Positions 1-4,464 of a stretch of 5,956 nucleotides of DNA are shown piece by piece; positions within the stretch are counted from its first letter, which is position 1; each line of letters opens with the position of its first letter. Source of the DNA: Paracoccaceae bacterium (GTDB taxonomy: Bacteria; Pseudomonadota; Alphaproteobacteria; Rhodobacterales; Rhodobacteraceae); contig NVXA01000011.1 in NCBI GenBank assembly GCA_002746395.1, positions 2,432 through 8,387 of the forward strand. Direction: 5' to 3'. The notes under the pieces are model-generated. The model was not told the origin of the DNA and made no database searches. It saw nothing but the letters and a program-made list of their open reading frames with translations. Position numbers and translations under genes: made by a program.

Positions 1-911
1 CCCCGCGCCAAGGCAGGTTTCAGCAGGTTCGAAGCATCCATCGCCCCGTCAGACTTACCAGCCCCGACAAGCGTGTGCATTTCGTCGATAAACAAGATGA
101 TCTCGCCGTTCGCGTGGGTCACCTCGTTCAGAACGGCTTTCAACCGTTCCTCAAACTCCCCACGATACTTCGCGCCAGCAATCAACGCGCCCATATCCAG
201 CGACATTAACTTCTTGTTAGCAATTGAATCCGGCACGTCACCGTTAACAATTCGTAAAGCCAGCCCTTCGGCAATCGCCGTTTTACCAACGCCGGGTTCA
301 CCGATCAGAACGGGGTTATTCTTGGTACGCCGCGCAAGCACCTGCATCGTGCGGCGAATTTCTTCGTCACGCCCGATGATGGGGTCAATCTTGCCCTCCC
401 GCGCAGCTTCGGTCAGATCACGGGCGTATTTCTTCAACGCCTCGTAACTGTCCTCCGCACTCGCGGAATCAGCAGTGCGGCCTTGGCGAATATCGTTGAT
501 CGCCTCGTTCAAAGCCTGCGCCGTTACCTTGGCCGCTTTCAATGCCTTTTCGGCCTCGGATTTGGTAACCGCCAACGCGGTCAACAAACGTTCCACGGTC
601 ACGAAACTATCGCCAGCCTTGTCAGCCAGCTTTTCGGCTTCGGCCAAAACCTTGCTGGTTTGCCCATCCATGTATAGCTGATCGCCCGAAACTTTCGGCA
701 ATTTGGCAACTGCGGCATCAACCTCCGCAATGGCAACATTAGGCGCGCCGCCTGCGCGTTTAATCAAATTCGCAGCAAGCCCTTGGTCGTCATCCAACAA
801 CGCCTTCAACAAATGTTCAGGCATAAACCGCTGGTGTTCTTCACGTTGTGCAATTGTCTGAGCGGCCTGTACAAAACCACGGCTACGCTCGGTAAACTTT
901 TCAAAGTTCAT
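1..911 (-). CDS. clpB: ATP-dependent disaggregase chaperone ClpB, N-terminal part (runs off the left edge)
   Basis: ClpB is a cytoplasmic hexameric AAA+ machine that works with DnaK/DnaJ/GrpE to pull proteins out of aggregates after heat stress. The 303 complete codons present cover the Clp N-domain (about residues 1-145, beginning [15 protein letters not shown]) and most of the first AAA+ module. Visible motifs are Walker A GEPGVGKT at 204-211, the substrate-gripping pore loop [12 protein letters not shown] with Tyr249, and Walker B ILFIDE with Asp276-Glu277. These sit two residues earlier than in E. coli ClpB, so there is no internal indel. The ATG at 911 is preceded by AGGAG. The second AAA+ domain and the coiled-coil propeller lie outside the window. 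ClpA and ClpC share the fold, but the N-domain and the [17 protein letters not shown] stretch fit ClpB. The frame is intact. Confidence 0.97.
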   Translation of the reverse strand, partial: MNFEKFTERSRGFVQAAQTIAQREEHQRFMPEHLLKALLDDDQGLAANLIKRAGGAPNVAIAEVDAAVAKLPKVSGDQLYMDGQTSKVLAEAEKLADKAGDSFVTVERLLTALAVTKSEAEKALKAAKVTAQALNEAINDIRQGRTADSASAEDSYEALKKYARDLTEAAREGKIDPIIGRDEEIRRTMQVLARRTKNNPVLIGEPGVGKTAIAEGLALRIVNGDVPDSIANKKLMSLDMGALIAGAKYRGEFEERLKAVLNEVTHANGEIILFIDEMHTLVGAGKSDGAMDASNLLKPALAR

Positions 912-983
912 CGTACTCTCCTATTTTGGCGTGCATACATTCGACGCCCAGATGGCACGTCAAGTATGACCCTTCGCTTAATA

Positions 984-1011
984 AGTAGGGGCGCGAGTTG
1001 AGCCTTGCAAG
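984..1011 (-). promoter_or_regulatory. Candidate RpoH (sigma-32) heat-shock promoter of clpB
   Basis: Read on the minus strand, CTTGCAA (1005-1011) is followed after 13 bases by CCCCTACT (984-991). This resembles the enterobacterial sigma-32 consensus CTTGAAA / CCCCATnT in both boxes and in spacing; the -10 departs from consensus at its inner AT. Transcription would start near 976-978, leaving a leader of about 65 nt before the clpB ATG. RpoH control of clpB is well established in proteobacteria, which raises the prior. The same strand also has a weaker sigma-70-like TTGACG / TGTATG pair nearer the gene. Only motif matching supports this call. Confidence 0.4.
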
Positions 1012-1019
1012 GACTCGCG
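992..1019. repeat. Inverted repeat in the clpB/methyltransferase divergent region
   Basis: CGCGAGT (992-998) and ACTCGCG (1013-1019) are perfect 7-bp arms around 14 bases, and those 14 bases contain a second perfect palindrome, CCTTGCAAGG (1003-1012). The nested dyad covers the candidate clpB heat-shock -35 box. It is followed by TTTT on the plus strand, but no plus-strand gene lies upstream to terminate, so an operator is the more natural reading. It is not a CIRCE element, whose arms (TTAGCACTC/GAGTGCTAA) are different. Confidence 0.5.
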
Positions 1020-1020
1020 T

Positions 1021-1049
1021 TTTACGAATACACACATTTCTGCTAGGGT
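1021..1049 (+). promoter_or_regulatory. Candidate housekeeping promoter for the methyltransferase-pyrF unit
   Basis: TTTACG (1021-1026), a 17-base spacer and TAGGGT (1044-1049) are preceded by TG one base upstream of the -10 (TGC at 1041-1043), an extended -10 arrangement. Four of six -35 bases and three of six -10 bases match consensus. The start point would fall near 1056, giving a leader of about 17 nt to the ATG at 1073. The spacing suits the gene, but the boxes are weak. Confidence 0.35.
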
Positions 1050-1072
1050 ACAAAAAACAGAAGGATCACGCC

Positions 1073-1765
1073 ATGCGTACCCTAGCCGACATCCGCGCCA
1101 ACACCCCAAAGTCCGAGGTATTCCGTGGCCAAGTCCAGCACGCCATGATTGCCGCCCTGCTTACAATCGGTACATGCAGCCTGCTGAAAGATAACGGGGG
1201 CAGCTTTATCGGTGTCACCACCATGACATGGGCCTACATCACCATCGCCATCGGACTGGTCCATCAAAGCATCGTCGCAGTCGTGTTTCGCCTGCAACTT
1301 CATTTTGACATCATGGTACGGATATTTGGCGACAATGCGCTGAAAGTCTGGGCCGCGATATTCTTACCCTTCCTTGGGGCGCGCCCTTTACTTTTGATCA
1401 TCGTAGGCATCTCCGATTACGGCTCGCTTGGCGGTGATCGAACGATGCAGCTCGTTTCCGGAGCACTGCTAATGGTCCTGGTCGCATGGACAATGCATTC
1501 GGTGTTGAAATATTTCACAATCAACCGCGCGCTTGGCGGCGATCATTTCTACGACAAATACCTGAACATGCCGATGGTTAACGAAGGCGCGTTCAAATAC
1601 TCCGGTAACGCCATGTACACCTTCGTCTTTACCGGCATGTGGGGCATTGGCCTGTTGCTTGGGTCATGGAACGCGCTGGTTCTCGCGCTGTTTTACCACG
1701 CCTATATTTGGGTGCATATGTATTGCACCGAAGACCCGGACATGCGAATTCTTTACAAATCGTAA
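1073..1765 (+). CDS. Integral membrane methyltransferase of the PEMT/PEM2 (phospholipid/isoprenylcysteine) type
   Basis: A 230-residue polytopic protein with hydrophobic segments at about 23-38, 48-72, 91-116, 126-146 and 182-215. The C-terminal third carries the recognisable signature of membrane-embedded S-adenosylmethionine methyltransferases: EGAFKYSGNAMY (171-182), a long hydrophobic stretch, then an acidic pair Glu220-Asp221 and MRILY. This matches the layout EGPFRY..NPMY ... EE ... LR..YG seen in phosphatidylethanolamine N-methyltransferase and ICMT relatives. The probable role is methylation of a lipid headgroup or other membrane substrate; the substrate cannot be read from the sequence. 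The ATG at 1073 has AGAAGGA 7 bases upstream. An in-frame TTG at 998 would add 25 residues but falls in the promoter dyad and has no ribosome site. The stop is 12 bases before pyrF, so the two are probably cotranscribed. Confidence 0.7.
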   Translation: MRTLADIRANTPKSEVFRGQVQHAMIAALLTIGTCSLLKDNGGSFIGVTTMTWAYITIAIGLVHQSIVAVVFRLQLHFDIMVRIFGDNALKVWAAIFLPFLGARPLLLIIVGISDYGSLGGDRTMQLVSGALLMVLVAWTMHSVLKYFTINRALGGDHFYDKYLNMPMVNEGAFKYSGNAMYTFVFTGMWGIGLLLGSWNALVLALFYHAYIWVHMYCTEDPDMRILYKS

Positions 1766-1777
1766 AGGAGCCAGCCC

Positions 1778-2473
1778 ATGCAAGCCGATGACCGCCTGAT
1801 AGTCGCCCTAGATGTCCCCAATGCACTGCAAGGTTTACGCCTTGTTGAAAAACTGGGGGACGAGGTTTCGTTTTATAAAATCGGCCTCGGAATGCTGACG
1901 GGCGGCGGTATGGCTTTGGCAAACGAGTTAACAGAAATGGGCAAGCGCGTATTCCTTGACATGAAACTGTTCGACATCGGGCAAACTGTGGAAAACGCGG
2001 TGGCAGGGCTGGCGCAGTTCGATCTGGATTTCCTGACCGTCCACGGTGACCCGAATGTGGTGCGCGCGGCTGTTGCCGGGCGTGGCGACACAAATCTAAA
2101 AATCCTCGCCGTCACCATACTTACATCCCTTGATCGCAGTGACCTCGATCTAGCCATGATCCGCGACGGCGACATCCAGTCCATCGTCGTGGAGCGCGCC
2201 CGCCAAGCGTTTATCGCAGGGGCTGACGGTGTTATTGCCAGCCCGCAAGAGGCCGCCATGATCCGCGCCCTTCCCGAAGCTGCTGGAAAACTGATCGTAA
2301 CCCCCGGTGTGCGCCCTGCGGGTACCAATACCGATGATCAAAAACGCGTGGCCTCGCCAGCGATTGCAATCAACGATGGCGCCGACCATATTGTCGTTGG
2401 CCGCCCCGTTTGGCGTGCGGAAGATCCGGTTTCTGCCGTGCGAATGATCAAAGCAGAGCTTGCCGCGATTTAG
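1778..2473 (+). CDS. pyrF: Orotidine 5'-phosphate decarboxylase
   Basis: This cytoplasmic enzyme decarboxylates OMP to UMP, the last step of de novo pyrimidine synthesis. The protein has 231 residues, the usual length for the short bacterial form. The TIM-barrel landmarks are in order: ALDVP with Asp12, YKIGLG with Lys34, and the catalytic signature DMKLFDI giving Asp61, Lys63 and Asp66 (the Asp-Lys-Asp network, with the final Asp coming from the partner subunit). FLTVHG, VTPGVRP and DHIVVGRPV follow, the last forming the phosphate-binding end of the barrel. The ribosome site AAAGGAG (1764-1770) overlaps the stop codon of the upstream methyltransferase, so translation of the two is probably linked. 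The product is complete and no key residue is missing. Confidence 0.97.
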   Translation: MQADDRLIVALDVPNALQGLRLVEKLGDEVSFYKIGLGMLTGGGMALANELTEMGKRVFLDMKLFDIGQTVENAVAGLAQFDLDFLTVHGDPNVVRAAVAGRGDTNLKILAVTILTSLDRSDLDLAMIRDGDIQSIVVERARQAFIAGADGVIASPQEAAMIRALPEAAGKLIVTPGVRPAGTNTDDQKRVASPAIAINDGADHIVVGRPVWRAEDPVSAVRMIKAELAAI

Positions 2474-2502
2474 CGGCGCAGCCACCACTCCGCCAGTGTC
2501 AA

Positions 2503-2516
2503 GTTGGGAACCCAAC
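2503..2516. repeat. 14-bp perfect palindrome 29 bases after the pyrF stop
   Basis: GTTGGGAACCCAAC is a perfect palindrome. As RNA it would form a 5-bp stem with a 4-base loop. No T-run follows on the plus strand, so it is a poor intrinsic terminator. It may aid 3'-end formation of the pyrF message or be a DNA-binding site. No better terminator was found between pyrF and the converging regulator gene. Confidence 0.3.
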
Positions 2517-2519
2517 ATA

Positions 2520-2690
2520 ACCATGCGACCCAAACTGATGTTTGAGCGCAGGTCATTTCGCCAAAGATCATGAATGCTGGCAAATATAAAGGCCGACCTC
2601 GAGCTTCTGCAATCTGGTGGTCCCGAGACCTTATCGATCATAAAACTTGGCGCCTAATTCTGCTACCCTTGGAATTTGTCAGCTAACTGG
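2520..2690 (+). pseudogene. Possible decayed C-terminus of a serine recombinase (resolvase/invertase)
   Basis: No intact gene lies between pyrF and the converging regulator. Three plus-strand frames read successively like the end of a serine recombinase. The first is LMFERRSFRQRS followed by a stop (2538-2573), which fits the long helix motif FERxxxRxR. The second is NAGKYKGRPRA (2573-2605), which fits the linker before the DNA-binding domain. The third is LELLQSGGPETLSIIKLGA (from about 2598), which fits the helix-turn-helix pattern with its conserved G, T and LG. A fourth piece, NSATL (from about 2658), could continue the HTH. The spacing between FER and KGRP is about 7 codons shorter than usual and frames change at least twice, so deletions or frameshifts are needed. 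Each match is short, and chance is a real alternative. Confidence 0.3.
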
Positions 2691-2728
2691 CGGAAAATAT
2701 GTTCAAGGAAGGCTGCGTAATAGTCTCT

Positions 2729-3238
2729 TTAAGCGGCAGACGGCATCGGCGAATCCGCCATCAATTCTTCGATGAAATACCCAAGCAGCTGCGTTCTGCT
2801 AACCACACCTGCCTTTTTATAGACTGCATTCATCTGCGCCTTAACGGTGCCTTCGCTCGTCTCGCGCAAGCCCGCGATTTCAGCGTTCGACATACCCTTT
2901 ATCGCGAAATACGCCACATCTTTTTCAGATGGAGTCAAAGCCCAGTTTTTGAAGTGTTCCTCCAGAAGCTTGTTGAACTCCCCGGAAACAACGCGCAACT
3001 GGCCTTCAACCTTGCGGTTGCGCGCCATTATTTCCGCAACCAGAAACACACCTAAACCAAGCCCAAGCACAAGACCGACATTGGCCGAAATCTCGACCAA
3101 TTCATGCAGCTGCCACGTGAAAAGTGGTGCCCCTTTACCGATCACCTCAATCGAAAACTCCGTGATAAAGAATGCGGCGCATATGGCCTGAACTAATACG
3201 ACAGCCCAAAGCACTATAACTTTCGATCTTTTGGTCAA
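2729..3238 (-). CDS. Membrane-anchored LuxR-type HTH transcriptional regulator
   Basis: A 169-residue protein with two predicted membrane helices (about 6-30 and 47-71) joined by a short loop, a charged linker (72-97), and a C-terminal LuxR/GerE winged-HTH domain (about 98-160). The HTH shows the family pattern: LTPSEKDVAYFAIKG, then MSNAEIA, then TSEGTVKAQMNAVYKKAGVVSRTQ. The usual His of the TVKxH motif is Gln135. There is no receiver or autoinducer domain, so sensing, if any, must come through the membrane part or a partner. The start is TTG at 3238: it has GGAGAAG just upstream, no ATG lies near the N-terminus, and it keeps the whole first helix. Upstream lies the exported acidic protein gene, separated by a terminator and followed by this gene's own candidate promoter. 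Its target genes cannot be read from the sequence; regulation of the neighbour is inference. Confidence 0.88.
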   Translation of the reverse strand: MTKRSKVIVLWAVVLVQAICAAFFITEFSIEVIGKGAPLFTWQLHELVEISANVGLVLGLGLGVFLVAEIMARNRKVEGQLRVVSGEFNKLLEEHFKNWALTPSEKDVAYFAIKGMSNAEIAGLRETSEGTVKAQMNAVYKKAGVVSRTQLLGYFIEELMADSPMPSAA

Positions 3239-3242
3239 TTGT

Positions 3243-3249
3243 CTTCTCC
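3243..3249 (-). promoter_or_regulatory. Ribosome binding site that fixes the TTG start of the LuxR-type gene
   Basis: GGAGAAG on the minus strand ends 4 bases before the TTG at 3238, with 7 bases between GGAG and the start codon. It is the only good Shine-Dalgarno match near the N-terminus and supports an unusual TTG initiation codon. Confidence 0.65.
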
Positions 3250-3263
3250 GATAAATTTAACGC

Positions 3264-3292
3264 AACCTACGCCGTCACCACACAAATGCCAA
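3264..3292 (-). promoter_or_regulatory. Candidate promoter of the LuxR-type gene
   Basis: On the minus strand TTGGCA (3287-3292, five of six -35 bases), a 17-base spacer and TAGGTT (3264-3269) lie about 25 bases from the TTG start. Transcription would begin near 3257. The -35 box directly abuts the U-tract of the upstream gene's terminator, so the two signals are packed together and the regulator can be expressed separately from its neighbour. Confidence 0.4.
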
Positions 3293-3324
3293 CAAAAAGA
3301 GAGGCTGGCATTTGCCAACCTCTC
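3291..3324 (-). terminator. Intrinsic terminator of the exported acidic protein gene
   Basis: On the minus strand a 12-bp stem (3313-3324 paired with 3299-3310, one G-U pair) closes a 2-base apical AA, which in practice means a slightly shorter stem with a 4-base loop. It is followed directly by TTTTT (3294-3298) and GTT. This is a classic Rho-independent terminator, 29 bases after the stop at 3354. It separates the exported protein gene from the regulator gene. Confidence 0.88.
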
Positions 3325-3353
3325 CACTTTAATTCGGCGAGTATTGGACGCGC

Positions 3354-3776
3354 TTACGCATCGTCGCTTTCATTATCAGATCCGGATTCGTTATCGTTTC
3401 CGTTGTCTTCGTTATCATCATCGGCTTCATTATCATCATCAACTTCATTGTCGTCACCATTTTCCATGTCATCGCCGGCAACATCATCGTCGTAACCCTG
3501 TACTGCAACCTGATCAATTTGATCGCGAAGAACTTCGTTGTTTGCGCTGATAACCAGTTCGCGTTGCGTGCCGTCTGCGGAAAGCGCTTCGATTTTGTAA
3601 CGACCAAGCAATGTGCGCTGCACGTCAACAATTACAAAGCCCTGAGCTTCAAGCTGTGTCGTAACTGTCTGAACAACTGCGTTATCTGCAAATAGTGCAG
3701 GATCGGCTGCCAGTGCTGCGCCAGTGGAAAGAACGAATGCGGCAAGAGCGGCGGGTACAAAAGATGTAGTTTTCAT
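3354..3776 (-). CDS. Exported PepSY-like small protein with a highly acidic repeat tail
   Basis: A 140-residue protein in three parts. Residues 1-23 are a Sec signal peptide with a hydrophobic core and a GAALA|ADP-type cleavage site. Residues about 30-90 form one PepSY-like unit: a helix (VVQTVTTQLEAQGF), then strands VIVDVQRTL, YKIEALSADG and QRELVISANN ending EVLRD. Residues 96-140 are almost only Asp, Glu, Asn, Gly and Ser, with no Lys, Arg or His after Arg84. PepSY-like domains are typically periplasmic or surface modules; no enzymatic residues are seen. A periplasmic or secreted location with cation binding by the tail is inference. The ATG at 3776 has CGGAGA about 9 bases upstream. A weak TTGTGT-17-TTTATT promoter lies at 3815-3843. 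The gene ends at a strong terminator and appears monocistronic. The PepSY label rests on fold pattern and is moderate; the signal peptide and acidic tail are clear. Confidence 0.85.
   Translation of the reverse strand: MKTTSFVPAALAAFVLSTGAALAADPALFADNAVVQTVTTQLEAQGFVIVDVQRTLLGRYKIEALSADGTQRELVISANNEVLRDQIDQVAVQGYDDDVAGDDMENGDDNEVDDDNEADDDNEDNGNDNESGSDNESDDA
3366..3476 (-). repeat. 18-bp in-frame tandem repeat coding for an acidic hexapeptide
   Basis: Residues 101-124 of the exported protein are four consecutive hexads, GDDMEN, GDDNEV, DDDNEA and DDDNED. Glu recurs exactly every six residues (105, 111, 117, 123). Two looser units, NGNDNES and GSDNES, follow to residue 137. At DNA level the units are degenerate 18-mers rich in GAT, GAC, AAT and GAA, implying expansion by slippage or unequal exchange followed by drift. 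Confidence 0.75.
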
Positions 3777-3796
3777 AATATTAATCTCCGGTTGGG

Positions 3797-3815
3797 TCGC
3801 AACGTTGTGCTGCGA
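3797..3815. repeat. Dyad in the leader of the exported protein gene
   Basis: TCGCA (3797-3801) and TGCGA (3811-3815) flank nine bases, and CAACGTTG (3800-3807) is itself palindromic. The site lies 20-40 bases before the start codon. It could be a leader stem-loop or an operator next to the promoter. Only the symmetry is observed. Confidence 0.3.
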
Positions 3816-3868
3816 ATAAACTGAAGATGCCGGTTCTACACAAAAGATGATATTGACCAGAGGGTGTA

Positions 3869-3888
3869 AACGGCGTCGATAAACCGTT
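3869..3888. repeat. 20-bp interrupted dyad upstream of the exported protein gene
   Basis: AACGG (3869-3873) and CCGTT (3884-3888) are perfect 5-bp arms with 10 bases between them, an 18-20 bp geometry common for dimeric HTH regulators. It lies about 95 bases upstream of the start codon. A binding site for the neighbouring LuxR-type regulator is a guess. Confidence 0.25.
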
Positions 3889-3942
3889 GAAATAGGAAGG
3901 CATTTTTTGCCGTTTTCTCTACCTCAAGGCCCACAAACGCGC

Positions 3943-3960
3943 CCTAAACTAAAGTTTAGG
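3943..3960. repeat. Perfect 18-bp palindrome CCTAAACTAAAGTTTAGG
   Basis: Two perfect 8-bp arms (3943-3950 and 3953-3960) enclose AA. The flanks AACG/CGTT extend the symmetry if a short bulge is allowed. It lies between the end of the VOC gene and the exported protein gene, both transcribed leftward. It could act as the 3' hairpin of the trp-VOC transcript, although on the minus strand only GCGCGTTTGT follows, a poor U-tract. It could instead be an operator about 170 bases upstream of the exported protein gene. Confidence 0.45.
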
Positions 3961-4024
3961 CGTTGTTTTGCGGGTTTTGCCGCTCGGGGTCGAGTTTTGG
4001 CTCTGCTACCGCCTCGCGAATCAC
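3956..4024 (-). CDS. Possible 22-residue ORF after the VOC gene
   Basis: A GTG at 4024 opens a 22-codon frame (starting VIREAVAEPKLDPERQ) whose TAA lies inside the 18-bp palindrome. Without a start codon the frame stays open back to about 4067, overlapping the end of the VOC gene. The composition (Glu, Pro, Lys, Gln, Asn; no rare residues) looks protein-like, and the stop adjoins a hairpin as a true gene end might. Against it, there is no convincing ribosome site and the length is trivial. It could also be the tail of a lost gene or chance. No function is proposed. Confidence 0.2.
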   Translation of the reverse strand: MIREAVAEPKLDPERQNPQNNA

Positions 4025-4050
4025 AATACTCGGAATGTTAAGCCGTGAAT

Positions 4051-4464
4051 TTAACTTGCAAACAATCCGTCAAAATCGGCAAAACCTTTTACTTCGATTG
4101 GATTTCCGCTGGGATCATGGAAAAACATCGTCCATTGCTCTCCGGGCTCACCCTCAAAACGCACCGACGGCGATAAAAGGAAGTCAATCCTGGCTGCTTC
4201 CAGCTTCGCGGCCAACGCTTTCCAATCTTTCAGTGGCAATACCACTCCTAGATGCGGCATTGGAACTTTCAGACCACCAACAAGACCTGTTCTTGCCGTT
4301 GCGAATGGTTCGCCAATATGCAGCGAAATCTGATGGCCAAAGAAATTGAAATCAACCCAAGTTTCTGCGCTGCGCCCCACGGCACACCCGAGCAAATCAC
4401 CATAAAACACCCGCGCATCATCTAGATCACGGACATTATAAGCGAGGTGGAAAACCGAGCGCAT
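4051..4464 (-). CDS. VOC-superfamily (glyoxalase/bleomycin-resistance/dioxygenase) protein
   Basis: A 137-residue protein with the paired beta-alpha-beta-beta-beta modules of the vicinal oxygen chelate fold. The first module runs FHLAYNVRDLDDARVFYGDLLGC to FGHQISLHIG (5-50). The second runs MPHLGVVLPLKDWKAL to WTMFFHDPSGNPIEVKGF (69-128). Candidate metal ligands at the usual places are His6, His71 and Glu124, with His49 and His116 nearby. Such proteins bind a divalent metal and act as lyases, isomerases, dioxygenases or binding proteins; the substrate is not evident. The start is the ATG at 4464 that shares its A with the trpB TGA stop (TGATG), implying translational coupling. An in-frame ATG at 4632 would add 56 residues wholly inside trpB and unrelated to the fold, so it was rejected. 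Cotranscription suggests housekeeping expression rather than a proven role in tryptophan synthesis. Confidence 0.9.
   Translation of the reverse strand: MRSVFHLAYNVRDLDDARVFYGDLLGCAVGRSAETWVDFNFFGHQISLHIGEPFATARTGLVGGLKVPMPHLGVVLPLKDWKALAAKLEAARIDFLLSPSVRFEGEPGEQWTMFFHDPSGNPIEVKGFADFDGLFAS

Noticed and set aside
783..1001. A 72-codon plus-strand frame spanning the clpB start region
   Set aside because: It is antisense to the conserved ClpB N-domain and to the divergent promoter region, with no motif or ribosome site.
992..1023. The dyad after 992 as a plus-strand terminator
   Set aside because: It has a TTTT tail, but no plus-strand gene lies upstream in the divergent region, so there is nothing for it to terminate.
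998..1072. A TTG start at 998 for the methyltransferase
   Set aside because: The 25 added codons overlap the candidate promoter and dyad, and there is no ribosome site before 998, whereas AGAAGGA precedes the ATG at 1073.
2699..3055. A 118-codon plus-strand frame starting just after the pyrF downstream gap
   Set aside because: Nearly all of it is antisense to the LuxR-type gene, which has clear domain motifs, a ribosome site and a promoter on the other strand.
3366..3476. Repetitive short units considered as a CRISPR array or noncoding satellite
   Set aside because: Units are contiguous without spacers, keep reading frame in multiples of three, and encode the acidic tail of an intact protein.
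3893..3915. GGCA-TTTTT-TGCC hairpin as a terminator
   Set aside because: The stem is only four base pairs and no U-tract follows on the minus strand; it is too weak to call.
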